Origin: Membranihabitans maritimus | GTDB taxonomy: Bacteria > Bacteroidota > Bacteroidia > Chitinophagales > Saprospiraceae | Direction: 5' to 3' | Assembly (NCBI RefSeq): GCF_021729145.1 | Contig: NZ_JAJSLW010000003.1 | Location: 186,001-250,000, forward strand | Length of the DNA stretch: 64,000 bases | Shown: positions 30,501 to 38,784 of the stretch, one piece after another | Numbering within the stretch: position 1 is the stretch's first letter | Layout: the number at the start of each line of letters is the position of its first letter | Position numbers and translations under genes: made by a program | Notes under the pieces: model-generated | The model's input: the letters and a program-made list of their open reading frames with translations, nothing else | Databases searched by the model: none | Told to the model about the DNA's origin: nothing

Positions 30501-30580
30501 GCCTTTCGTTCTTCCTTGCATCCAGCCATAACAAATGAAAGTATTATGACTATCAATACAATTCGATCTTTTATTGCCAT
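27503..30580 (-). CDS. PVC-type heme c lipoprotein with propeller-like dehydrogenase domain
   Basis: 1025-residue lipoprotein (lipobox VMAGC). The first half is a propeller-type putative membrane-bound dehydrogenase domain: FDSRGRMWVVQYNQYPYPEG, then WGPDGWIYGAQGS and GPEGKVYFTDWYDSRLSHVDP. The middle is a helical HEAT-like repeat region (about 460-860), and the C-terminus is a single cytochrome c domain with CGTCH at 906-910 and Met1002 as likely distal ligand in SLMPEG. This architecture is known from Planctomycetes, Verrucomicrobia and Bacteroidota. It suggests periplasmic oxidation of a sugar or alcohol with electron transfer through heme, but the reaction is not established. It lies 18 bases downstream of the ceramidase-like gene and 11 bases upstream of the interrupted hydrolase. 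Confidence 0.88.
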   Translation of the reverse strand: MAIKDRIVLIVIILSFVMAGCKEERKADDSSTIPDIAENEEVAEKLAAFEGRGALTDESKPVPSDEAIDAFVIANDIDIKRVLSEPEVNQPLEISFDSRGRMWVVQYNQYPYPEGVKITGLDNHLRLQFDKVPDAPPKGVRGADKITIFEDSDGDGSYDRSTDAITGLNIATSVLLGRGKIWVLSPPYLLAYPDEDGDGLPNGDPEVCLQGFGLEDTHAVANSLRWGPDGWIYGAQGSTTTANISSEVSKNVAFQGQAIWRYHPAAKIFEVFAEGGGNTFNLEMDSKGRIYSGYNGVGRGPYFKQGAYYGKSWGKHGPLTNPYAFGKLEDMAFEGEKVRFTHSLLRYESGGLPSRYQGNFIALNPLQGNLVLTKVIPSGSSFRTIDEEIIVDTEDRWFRPIDIQAGPEGKVYFTDWYDSRLSHVDPRDTWDKTSGRIYSLESRNIEYENEKFDLSKYTNEELVELLYHNNRWYRQKALQLIGDRSDESMYEDLKRILEDETGQPALEALWAIHLIGKFSDEMIQKALLHSDPYVRMWSVRLVGDERKASKAVGEAIIDLSENEPNVEVRSQLAASAKRLPGEIALPVLRNLLEGYDDSGDPDIPMQIWWALESKVGVSDGEIVKMFRGKEIWNRPVVEDVLLDRLMQRYILVGGVDAYNTARALFELVSEERSGELLLKGLQEGLRGKDFSELPEDLVRAISPFRTSGEGEWAMALRKGDKEALEEALKIVEDSGGNLEERISYIDILGAGEYDSAVPVLLGIIGRPVLKESKAVKIKALSALQRYDKVEIGEKVLGAYPRILREDKELRLAALSLLVSRVEWSKALLDEIQTTMVVHKEDVPIEWVHRMQLLEDKEVNARIYSIWPEVKETTSEEKTKRMHELADIIRNGKGEVLSGAEVYRGLCGTCHKLFDEGGDIGPELTGYDRQNLNYLLVQVVDPSADIREGYVTYKVKTRDGRVLSGFLTSRSENGITLRPYGGEEIPFSMNEIETMEAQGQSLMPEGLLGSLSDQEVRDLFAYIMKN

Positions 30581-30598
30581 CTTTTTAGTATTTCACTT

Positions 30599-32095
30599 TT
30601 ATAGATTACGTAATATTTCATTGACCCTTTGTTCAAAAATTTTTTGCCAACCCATTCCTAAAATACATTCACTATCCTCCTGGGCACCCCCTCTATTCTT
30701 CAATTGTTCATCTGTAGGCGCATAATATAAATACCCATTCGTATATGCAGCAACATAGGTATGCTCAAACGGAGATTGCTTTTTGATATTCAACCCTATT
30801 TCAACAGAAAGTTCTCCCGGAAATGTAACCAGTACAAAATTTCCAAGTTTTATTACATTTATTTCGGCTTCGTACCACTTATCTTGAGCAGATTCATAAT
30901 TTTTCTGATGCTTCTTCAATAGTGAAAGATTGGCATTTACTACCGTTATCTCTTCCATGGCACTTATATTATCTTCATAATCCTCGACCAGAGCCTTGTT
31001 CTCCGAATCCATAATTGAAAACTCTTCCTTTCCCAACTTCTTTTCATGTAAATACAGGTGCGCATAGTACGATGGGTATTCTTCGTGCAAGTGGTACCTC
31101 AGATACAAGTCTAAGAAAGTCTTGAAATTTAAACTATTTCCTCGCAGGGACCGAATCAATTCTTCTTTTCTGGTTTCCAATGAATCGATCGTCCCGGACA
31201 GATCAGCCAAGGGTAGGCGTACAAAATCATTAACCACCTGAATAAGAGCCACATCTGAGACTTCAACTTCATTAATTTGTTCCAACACTCTGGATCCCAA
31301 AAGAACTCCCAGAGTCTCGGAATTACGCGGTGTACTTACATTCTTATATAATACGGGATTAATATCGCCTGCGCACCCCTGAAAAAAAAAGGCCATGGCA
31401 CCCTCATCCAGCGTCTGCTCAACCAGTTCAGAGGCATAACCAGGATACCCCGTAGTATTATCCCTTCGTCCTCTGCTGGGAACACCTTGAATGGGGTGAC
31501 ATGAGTAATTGTATACCACAGCTAATATATCATCATCAAGGGTTTGTATACACATGATTCCGATTTCAGGATCAATCTTGCCTACATCTTCAACTGCGTC
31601 ATCAGCAGGCATGGAATATGCATGGCGTATATCGCGTTCCTGTCCATTCTTTAGCTTAATTCTCCGATTGACCGATATCCGGTCTTCCTGGGCTTTATTG
31701 AATCCCAACGTTACCGGCTCAATATTTTCCGTGGCCCTGGCTACGGCAGATATTGTCTTTTCAATAACATCATCACTGGGAATCCCATGGCAATGGCTGG
31801 CATTAACAAAAACATTCCCGGGATCGATTTGAAAACGATCATTCAGTATTTTCCTTACGGTAGGTAGATAACCTTCTGGTATATGGCCAATTTCTTCTAA
31901 AGCCACCACATCAATAGTAATGAATACAATTCTTTTATCTGCATCCTCTAGCAACAAGGCCTTGACATAAAGAGAATCATTAGCTACCATTCCCTCCTCT
32001 AGATTTGTAATATTGGCCTTTCCTACTCCTGCACTTATCGTATTGGCCACTAAAGAACCCGAATAAAACAGGAGCCAACAAAAAACCGCAGTCAT
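30599..32095 (-). CDS. Neutral/alkaline ceramidase-like secreted hydrolase
   Basis: Secreted protein of about 498 residues from ATG 32095, which gives a clean signal peptide (FCWLLFYSGSLVA). An upstream in-frame ATG at 32209 would add 38 residues ahead of it. The N-terminal domain matches the neutral/alkaline non-lysosomal ceramidase type: AGVGKANITN start, NASHCHG (two His), and NYSCHPIQGV. In the region FFQGCAGDINP the position of the ceramidase catalytic Ser (GDxSP) is Asn. The protein therefore belongs to the broad ceramidase-like group, but true ceramidase chemistry is doubtful. It also lacks the C-terminal Ig-like domain expected in full-length ceramidases. It lies between SusD and the heme lipoprotein and is probably part of the same transcript. 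Confidence 0.75.
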   Translation of the reverse strand: MTAVFCWLLFYSGSLVANTISAGVGKANITNLEEGMVANDSLYVKALLLEDADKRIVFITIDVVALEEIGHIPEGYLPTVRKILNDRFQIDPGNVFVNASHCHGIPSDDVIEKTISAVARATENIEPVTLGFNKAQEDRISVNRRIKLKNGQERDIRHAYSMPADDAVEDVGKIDPEIGIMCIQTLDDDILAVVYNYSCHPIQGVPSRGRRDNTTGYPGYASELVEQTLDEGAMAFFFQGCAGDINPVLYKNVSTPRNSETLGVLLGSRVLEQINEVEVSDVALIQVVNDFVRLPLADLSGTIDSLETRKEELIRSLRGNSLNFKTFLDLYLRYHLHEEYPSYYAHLYLHEKKLGKEEFSIMDSENKALVEDYEDNISAMEEITVVNANLSLLKKHQKNYESAQDKWYEAEINVIKLGNFVLVTFPGELSVEIGLNIKKQSPFEHTYVAAYTNGYLYYAPTDEQLKNRGGAQEDSECILGMGWQKIFEQRVNEILRNL

Positions 32096-32270
32096 ATATT
32101 GTTTAAAGGGAAATTGATGTAAAAAATTCCTTGTCCCAGCCGTTTTATCGTGTAAAATTTTCAAATTATTAAGTTTTAAATAATGAATACTACCATCTAA
32201 TTTAAGCATGAATGTTTAGTAAGACCGCGGCATCCCACATCAACATAAAAACTATTGGCCAGCTACCGAC

Positions 32271-33899
32271 TTAATTGTAACCGGGATTTTGGCTCAAATT
32301 TTGATTTACATCCAATTCAGAAATAGGAATCGGCCAATAATAATTATGGGGATAAAACCTTAAGTCTCCAATTATAATATGTCCGTCTTCATTGATATTA
32401 TAAATTCCATCGTAATTATCAGGGTCGTTCGTTACCTTCATCCCGAGAATCTGACGGTCTACTTCTTCTTCAAGTAATTCCCATCTTCTCAAATCAAAAT
32501 ATCGAATTCCAGCTTCAAAAGCCAATTCTACAAATCGCTCCCTACGAACGATTTCTCTTAGTTCAGCTGGATTGGTCTCAGTAACCGGAGGCATGTTTAC
32601 AGAATCCCGTTGTCTCACCTGATTTATAGTCATGTCTAATAAATCCTGATCGATCATATTTCCCGCTTCCAATTCTGCCTCCAACCGACTAAGTAAAACT
32701 TCTGCATATCTCATGTGGGGATAATCAGCACCATAATATTGCCTGTTTCCTTCGAATTCCCTGTCCCAAAACTTCTGTAGTATATATCCCGTGATATTGG
32801 CCCCGGTCTGACCAATCCGGGCTATAGTTGCGGGATCCCCCTGAAATACTTCACCAAACACTTCAGAATACCCTGTCAATAAAACGCTGGCATACAACCG
32901 GGGATCTCGGTTTTCAAACGGGTGAGTCGGGTCATATAAATTCGACTCTTCGATGGACTTTCCGTCAGTCATTAAAAATTCATCAATAAAATGTTGAAAA
33001 ACATTACACGCATTGAATCCACCATATAAAGAACTTCTAATGGTATGTTGGGACATTGCTTCGCCAAATTCATTCTCCATATACTTATTGACAAAGATGA
33101 ATTCTCTATTTACTTCCCCTTCATCTTCAAAGAGTTGTTTGAACCGAGGATCAATCTCATATCTTCCCGATTCCATAATCTGCTGAAAAGCATCAGCTGC
33201 TTCCGACCACCGTTTTTCCGCCATCAAAACGCGTCCCATTAAAGTCAAAGCTGCTCCTTTTTCGATTCTTCCGTCTTCCGAATCCTCTCTTTCCCAGGGT
33301 AATTGATTTATTATGGTATTCAATTCTTCCAGGATAAAAGTTTTTATTCCCTCCGCAGAAGACTGGGCTATGGAATTAGCCTCTTCAAAGGTCAGCGAAT
33401 GGTCGGCTAGGGGAACATTTCCAAATGTCTGACTTAACCAAAAATAACTATATGCCCGCAAAAAACGAACCTCAGCAATCATTTGATTTTTTTCAGATTC
33501 ATCCATGTCCACATTGTCTATATTCTCCAAAAAATAATTGGCCCGGCTAACATGAACAAACAGTTTTCGCCACATAGTGGTTAAAGAACCGTGTGTCGGC
33601 TCAATTTCTACATCACGGGACCAGGCAAAAGTTCTCCAGCTTGCATAGCCAGCATAAGCGGACATCCAAATCATGGATTTATCCAGGTTATTAATTCGTT
33701 CTCCCCATCGCTCTGTATAGGTATTATACACCCCCATTAATGCCCGGTGGGCATCATCTTTCGTCTCCCAAAATATGGCTTCGCTTATTTCATCTTTGGG
33801 ATTTTCACTGAGAAACTCATTACTGCAACCCATAAGAGAAATTCCAAAAATAAATACCAAATAAGAAAATTGAAAACGTATATATTTTACTTTATTCAT
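32271..33899 (-). CDS. SusD/RagB-family surface nutrient-binding lipoprotein
   Basis: 542-residue outer-membrane lipoprotein (lipobox LMGC, Cys25) with the typical RagB/SusD layout: an N-terminal segment with IFWETKDDAHRALMGVYN, a RFLRAYSYFWLSQTFGNVPL helix, TPR-like helices, and the C-terminal FELAFEAGIRYFDLRRWE-like block followed by WPIPISELDVNQNLSQNPGY. It binds oligomeric substrate at the cell surface and forms the lid of the SusC channel. It starts 12 bases after the susC-like gene, as is usual for a SusCD pair. Confidence 0.95.
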   Translation of the reverse strand: MNKVKYIRFQFSYLVFIFGISLMGCSNEFLSENPKDEISEAIFWETKDDAHRALMGVYNTYTERWGERINNLDKSMIWMSAYAGYASWRTFAWSRDVEIEPTHGSLTTMWRKLFVHVSRANYFLENIDNVDMDESEKNQMIAEVRFLRAYSYFWLSQTFGNVPLADHSLTFEEANSIAQSSAEGIKTFILEELNTIINQLPWEREDSEDGRIEKGAALTLMGRVLMAEKRWSEAADAFQQIMESGRYEIDPRFKQLFEDEGEVNREFIFVNKYMENEFGEAMSQHTIRSSLYGGFNACNVFQHFIDEFLMTDGKSIEESNLYDPTHPFENRDPRLYASVLLTGYSEVFGEVFQGDPATIARIGQTGANITGYILQKFWDREFEGNRQYYGADYPHMRYAEVLLSRLEAELEAGNMIDQDLLDMTINQVRQRDSVNMPPVTETNPAELREIVRRERFVELAFEAGIRYFDLRRWELLEEEVDRQILGMKVTNDPDNYDGIYNINEDGHIIIGDLRFYPHNYYWPIPISELDVNQNLSQNPGYN

Positions 33900-33911
33900 T
33901 GTAAGCTTATT

Positions 33912-36900
33912 TTAAAATTGAAGGTTAATTCCCAAACTCCACACTCTTGTAATCGGATAATAATTCACGGCTTGTCCACCTCGGGTTTCCATTTCAGGAT
34001 CCCAACCAGGATAATAATTATTCAGGCTGAATAGATTTTCACCGTGAAGATAGATCCGGAAGTGGTCAATATTACTGTTTTCCAAAAACCGGTTCAGAAG
34101 ATTGTATCCAAATTGTACATTTTTCAATCTTAGAAAGCTACCATCCCGTGTCCAGTAATCAAGATTGACTTCCCAGGGTGCCGAATGCCCCGAAGCTTCC
34201 AACCGGGGATATTCCGCATTGCGATCCGGATTATCTGCAGTCCACCTATTATCAACGTGCCATTGCTGTATATTCCCAAAATTATTAAATGCCTGTTCAT
34301 CTCCCTGGATTAATGTCTGATAACCTCCCAGGCCCTGTAACTGAACAAAAAAATCAAAGCCTCTAAAGTCCCCTGATATTCCCATACCATAATTATATTT
34401 AGGGAATTGATTACCTATAATTTTCCGATCGTATTCTGAATTTATATTTCCATCGGGCACACCATTAGGTCCGCTTATATCCTTAAATCGTGGAAAGCCC
34501 GGTTTAGCTACATAATTTTGGGTCGCATAACTTTCTATATCTGCTTGATCCAGGAAAAGACCATCTGTCTCATACCCGTATATTGAGGCCAACGATTCAC
34601 CTACAAACAAGCCTTTGGCGATATCCCTTTCCACCCCGGCTAGAGATAATACTTTATTTTGATTGATTGAAAAATTGGGTTGAATCTTAAAGTTAAAATC
34701 CCCTATTGAATGGCGATATCCCAATTCAAACTCTACACCTTTGTTTTCAACTTCTCCTGCATTTTGTTCCCCTACCGACATACCCAAAACCTGGGATACA
34801 GAGAGTTGATAGAGAATATTGTCGGTCCTTTTATAATAATAATCTGCATTAAAACTGAATTTACCTTTGAAGAAATCAATGTCGATTCCTCCATTAGTAA
34901 TTTTAGTAGTTTCCCAGGTAATTCCTTCAAATGGCAAGTTGGTAAGTTGAACCCCCGGAAAAATGCTTTCTGAAACACCTAACGGATATACAGACCCAAG
35001 ACTCAACGTCTTCTGATATGGGTAAATTCCAATTTGCTGGTTTCCTAAAATACCGTAAGAAGCCCGGATTTTAAAATCATCTATCCAGGGCACCTGAAAG
35101 AAAGACTCCTCAGATAAACGCCATCCGGCTGAGAAAGAAGGAAAAAATCCATACCGGTTATTTTCTTCAAATCTAGAAGAACCGTCAAATCTCAAATTTC
35201 CTTCAAATAGATACTTATCTTGTATATTATATGTGGCCCTTCCAAAATACGATACAAGTTTCCAGGTAGTCGCATTTTCTGAATTATTATCATTTTCAGT
35301 GGAACCTGCATCCAAAACATACAATTGCGTACTTGGGAAATTGTCCCGATAACCTCCGATACTTTCATAATTATTAGTAATAACGGAAAAGCCTGCTAAT
35401 ACATTAAAGTAATGACTACCGATCGATTGGTCAAAATGCAATACCGATTCGTACATTAATTCATTACTATTAGAGTAGCCAATTTCTGATTGGGTCGGTC
35501 CAAAAGACCAACCGGGAGCCGCCACAAATTCAGCTCCGAATAAACGGTTTTTTCTATTAGCCCACTGATAGCTTACCCTGTTATTGAATTTCAAGGAACT
35601 TAAAATATCCCACTCAAGGGAAATATTTGTATTAAAATTGGTATTGCGGGTTTCTCCGAAAGACTTGCTATCCAAATGAGCTTCTGCTACTGGATGTCCC
35701 TGAATAATTCCATAGGTACCATCAGATTTTTTGCCTGCTACACTTGCATTATAATGATTAGCAGCCTGGATGACACCTGACATATCCACAGTGCGGGCGC
35801 CATCTGTCGCAATCCCTGCCGGACGTTCATTTAAAGACTGGTACCCGAAAAGTTTTATATTGAGATTTAAATTATCTTTTAATCGACTATTTACATTCAG
35901 TTGCAAATCATACCGGTCATATTCGTTCCTTCGCACTAAACCATTTTGCTTCAAATACCCAGCAGAAAACAAATAAACAGCCTCCTCAGTACCACCCCGA
36001 AAAGTCAAATTATGCTTAGTTTGCAAACCATTCCCGGAATTAAACAAATCTTCCAAGTGACTCTTATTCGGATAATCATCCGGTGAATCACCACTTTTAA
36101 ATTTTTCAATTTCTTCCTGAGTATAGACGATACTCTGCCCTTCATTGGCCCTTGATTCATTAATCATCTCTGCATATAACCATGAATCCACATAATTGGG
36201 AAGTTCAGTAGCCTCCTGTTTACCTATATACGAATCATAGCTTATTTGTAATTCTCCCTTTTTCCCTTCCTTGGTAGTGATTAAGATGACTCCGTTGGCC
36301 GCACGAGCGCCATAAATAGCGGCAGAGGCTGCATCTTTAAGAACAGAAATACTTTCTATATTATTTGGATTCACTGAATTAATGGAACTGGGTACGCCAT
36401 CCACCAGGACCAAGGGCTCCGTACCTGCACCGCTAAATGTTCCTAAACCACGAATTTTTAATGATGCCTGGTCCCCTCCCGGTTCACCAGATCCCTGAGT
36501 TACCGTGAGCCCGCTAGCCGCTCCCTGTAACAACTGAGATGTCTGAGATACAGTTCTTTTACTAAGTTGTTCACCACTAACGGAAGTAACCGCTCCCGTC
36601 AAATTTACTTTCTTCTGCGTACCATATCCTACGACGACCACTTCATCCAAAGTCTGTGAATCCTCCAGTAATGTAATTGTTAAATTACTTTTTCCGGTTA
36701 TAGGAACTTCTTGCGTTTGATAACCTATATAAGATACTACTATTACAGCATTGTCGTCAACGTCCTCAAGGATAAAGTTACCTTCGAAATCCGTAGCAGT
36801 TCCTTTATCAGTACCCTTTACCAATACATTTACACCAATCAAAGGTTCGCCCGACTGATCTACTATTTTTCCTTTTATGATTTCCTGTGGCTCAAACCTG

Positions 36901-37331
36901 TTCGTCCTTTGTAACAAAGAAACGACTTTGACATTATTACTCCTTTGCCTTTGAACAGGATTTAAATATACCACAATATTCCCATTAATCTGTTTATATA
37001 TCAGATTAGTCCCCAATAGTGCCTGGTCTAAAACAGCTTTTACAGTTTTCACAGAACGGGAAATCGAAAATCGATATTGATCCTTTGCTATGTATTGCCC
37101 GTAGACGAACTTTAGAGATGTTTGTTGTTCTATTTTTTGAAATAGGTCTTCGAGTGATGCATCTTTCATTTCTACCGTTATAGTAATGGATTCCAGGTCC
37201 TGACTATGAACATTGTCGGCAGTCAATAATTGGATCCCTCCAACCAAGAGTATCATATAGATTAAGCTCACCCTCATCAAAAACCTCCTTTTCCGATAGA
37301 AATCGGAATTCTTTGTAAAGATTTCGTACAT
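33912..37331 (-). CDS. SusC/RagA-family TonB-dependent transporter with STN signalling domain
   Basis: 1139-residue outer-membrane transporter. In order: an N-terminal extension and signal peptide (about 1-44), an STN domain (about 45-125), a carboxypeptidase-D-regulatory-like barrel domain (GKIVDQSGEPLIGVNVLVKG), a TonB box/plug region (DEVVVVGYGTQKK, then VSGEQLS), the plug with GTEPLVLVDGVPSSINSVNP, and a 22-strand-type barrel ending in an aromatic (LQF). The STN domain marks it as a signal transducer that contacts the FecR protein encoded upstream, so uptake and transcription are probably linked. It precedes susD. The leader region holds several hairpins. Confidence 0.95.
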   Translation of the reverse strand: MYEIFTKNSDFYRKRRFLMRVSLIYMILLVGGIQLLTADNVHSQDLESITITVEMKDASLEDLFQKIEQQTSLKFVYGQYIAKDQYRFSISRSVKTVKAVLDQALLGTNLIYKQINGNIVVYLNPVQRQRSNNVKVVSLLQRTNRFEPQEIIKGKIVDQSGEPLIGVNVLVKGTDKGTATDFEGNFILEDVDDNAVIVVSYIGYQTQEVPITGKSNLTITLLEDSQTLDEVVVVGYGTQKKVNLTGAVTSVSGEQLSKRTVSQTSQLLQGAASGLTVTQGSGEPGGDQASLKIRGLGTFSGAGTEPLVLVDGVPSSINSVNPNNIESISVLKDAASAAIYGARAANGVILITTKEGKKGELQISYDSYIGKQEATELPNYVDSWLYAEMINESRANEGQSIVYTQEEIEKFKSGDSPDDYPNKSHLEDLFNSGNGLQTKHNLTFRGGTEEAVYLFSAGYLKQNGLVRRNEYDRYDLQLNVNSRLKDNLNLNIKLFGYQSLNERPAGIATDGARTVDMSGVIQAANHYNASVAGKKSDGTYGIIQGHPVAEAHLDSKSFGETRNTNFNTNISLEWDILSSLKFNNRVSYQWANRKNRLFGAEFVAAPGWSFGPTQSEIGYSNSNELMYESVLHFDQSIGSHYFNVLAGFSVITNNYESIGGYRDNFPSTQLYVLDAGSTENDNNSENATTWKLVSYFGRATYNIQDKYLFEGNLRFDGSSRFEENNRYGFFPSFSAGWRLSEESFFQVPWIDDFKIRASYGILGNQQIGIYPYQKTLSLGSVYPLGVSESIFPGVQLTNLPFEGITWETTKITNGGIDIDFFKGKFSFNADYYYKRTDNILYQLSVSQVLGMSVGEQNAGEVENKGVEFELGYRHSIGDFNFKIQPNFSINQNKVLSLAGVERDIAKGLFVGESLASIYGYETDGLFLDQADIESYATQNYVAKPGFPRFKDISGPNGVPDGNINSEYDRKIIGNQFPKYNYGMGISGDFRGFDFFVQLQGLGGYQTLIQGDEQAFNNFGNIQQWHVDNRWTADNPDRNAEYPRLEASGHSAPWEVNLDYWTRDGSFLRLKNVQFGYNLLNRFLENSNIDHFRIYLHGENLFSLNNYYPGWDPEMETRGGQAVNYYPITRVWSLGINLQF

Positions 37332-37377
37332 TTGTTAATGTTTTTAATTGTTTTACCAAATAGCATTTAAAAATTTT

Positions 37378-37465
37378 CCCAAACCGCAATTTGGGAGTAA
37401 ACCATCCAGGGCCGCAATCCATGGATGGTTTTTTTTTACCCGCTATACCTTTTACTTAAGCGGGT
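37378..37465 (-). promoter_or_regulatory. Cluster of three hairpins in the fecR-susC leader
   Basis: Three inverted repeats lie close together in the 216-base gap upstream of the susC-like gene. They are CCCAAA/TTTGGG with a 6-base loop (37378-37395), AAACCATCCA/TGGATGGTTT with a 13-base loop (37399-37431), and ACCCGCT/AGCGGGT with a 14-base loop (37438-37465). The middle one is followed by a T-run on the plus strand, where no gene ends, but not on the coding (minus) strand. On the susC transcript they would form a structured 5' leader or boundary after fecR. Attenuation or RNA stability control is inferred only. Confidence 0.5.
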
Positions 37466-37547
37466 GAACCGACGAGATAAAAATGTGGTCGGATCATTAG
37501 TTTATGAACTTTTGAAGACTATGCAAATCAAAAGCTTCACATTTTTT

Positions 37548-38579
37548 TTATTTACATCCAATACCTCCCATAATTACTATTTTATTATTAAAAATTTCAT
37601 ACTCAGCATTCATGGCAAGACTAATAACTGAAATGACATGTTCGACATTTTCATTATTAAGAAATGCTCCGTTTACTAAACAATTTCTCAACTCGTCATT
37701 TTGAATTTCAATGGCTACACCGAACCGACTACTAATACGTAATGCCGCTTCCTTCATAGTCACTTTATCCAAAACAAAAAAATCGTCTTTCCAATCAATT
37801 GATTTTTCTGCATCCAAATTCTGCTTTCGAAACTCATGCGTCTCCGTATTAACAACTATTTGTTCATCAGGAACTAATTCTTCATATACTTTTTCGTCAT
37901 CACCAACTGAAACTTTACCACGTGTTACAGTAACTTGCATTTCAGTTTCTTCTGGCCATGCCTTGACATTAAAAGCTGTTCCGAGAACACGTGTCTCTAA
38001 ATTCCCGGCTTTTACTATAAAAGGAGCCTCAGGATTATGTAAAACATCAAAATATGCTTCTCCCGACAAATAAACTTCCCTAAGTTCAATTCCAAAACCC
38101 CCAGTGTATTTTAATTGACTTCCTTCATTTAAAAATACCGTACTACCATCAGGTAACTGGACAAATTGCTTACCTTCAAAAATCTTTTCCTGCAGAGATT
38201 CTATAGCAACATCACGACCGGTCACATCCGATACGCTTTTTTTCGTTCCCCAAAATGTAATGAATACTAGCAATAATCCAACAGCTGCTACGGCCGTTAT
38301 CCAGTAAATACTGCGGTGGCTCTTTTCTGTATCTACTTTTGCATTATCAGTCCCAACTTCGGTGGGAATCCGACTTTGTATCAATTCCAACTCAGCTTTA
38401 GCATCTTCATGAGAAGTCTTATCATTATCAAAATAATCCCGAAGAAGATACTCCCATGATTCACCAATTTGATCATCGTAAATGCCACTCTCTATCATTT
38501 GCATCAATTCCCCGGTCTCGTCTTCATCAGCCAGATCGTTTTGAAAGAGATGTAATAATTCTTTAAATCGGTTATCCAT
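37548..38579 (-). CDS. FecR-family anti-sigma factor
   Basis: 343-residue inner-membrane regulator. The cytoplasmic N-terminus (1-90) is acidic and helical, a membrane helix follows at about 91-110, and the periplasmic part carries the FecR domain (QLPDGSTVFLNEGSQLKY, GEAYFDVLHNPEAPFIVKAG, TRVLGTAFNVKAW) plus a C-terminal DUF4974-type region (KVTMKEAALRISSRFGV). It holds the upstream ECF sigma factor inactive until the STN domain of the SusC transporter signals ligand capture. It lies 205 bases downstream of the sigma gene. Confidence 0.95.
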   Translation of the reverse strand: MDNRFKELLHLFQNDLADEDETGELMQMIESGIYDDQIGESWEYLLRDYFDNDKTSHEDAKAELELIQSRIPTEVGTDNAKVDTEKSHRSIYWITAVAAVGLLLVFITFWGTKKSVSDVTGRDVAIESLQEKIFEGKQFVQLPDGSTVFLNEGSQLKYTGGFGIELREVYLSGEAYFDVLHNPEAPFIVKAGNLETRVLGTAFNVKAWPEETEMQVTVTRGKVSVGDDEKVYEELVPDEQIVVNTETHEFRKQNLDAEKSIDWKDDFFVLDKVTMKEAALRISSRFGVAIEIQNDELRNCLVNGAFLNNENVEHVISVISLAMNAEYEIFNNKIVIMGGIGCK

Positions 38580-38784
38580 TAAATTTTATTCCTGTTATAT
38601 CAATGCCGGTATTAAAAACTAATTCTCCCACGACACTTTATATCAATTAACCTATCCCATAAATTAAAATAGCTGCAAAATAACAGCCTTATACTTATAA
38701 GAGTGTATTTCAAGAACTATAGGGTCAGTCTAAAATCAAAAAATATTAAATTATTTTTTTGACGTACAATAAGAAGTATGATAT

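Noticed and set aside
37399-37437. A plus-strand rho-independent terminator
   Set aside because: The stem and T-run look perfect, but no plus-strand gene ends nearby; treated as part of the leader hairpin cluster instead.
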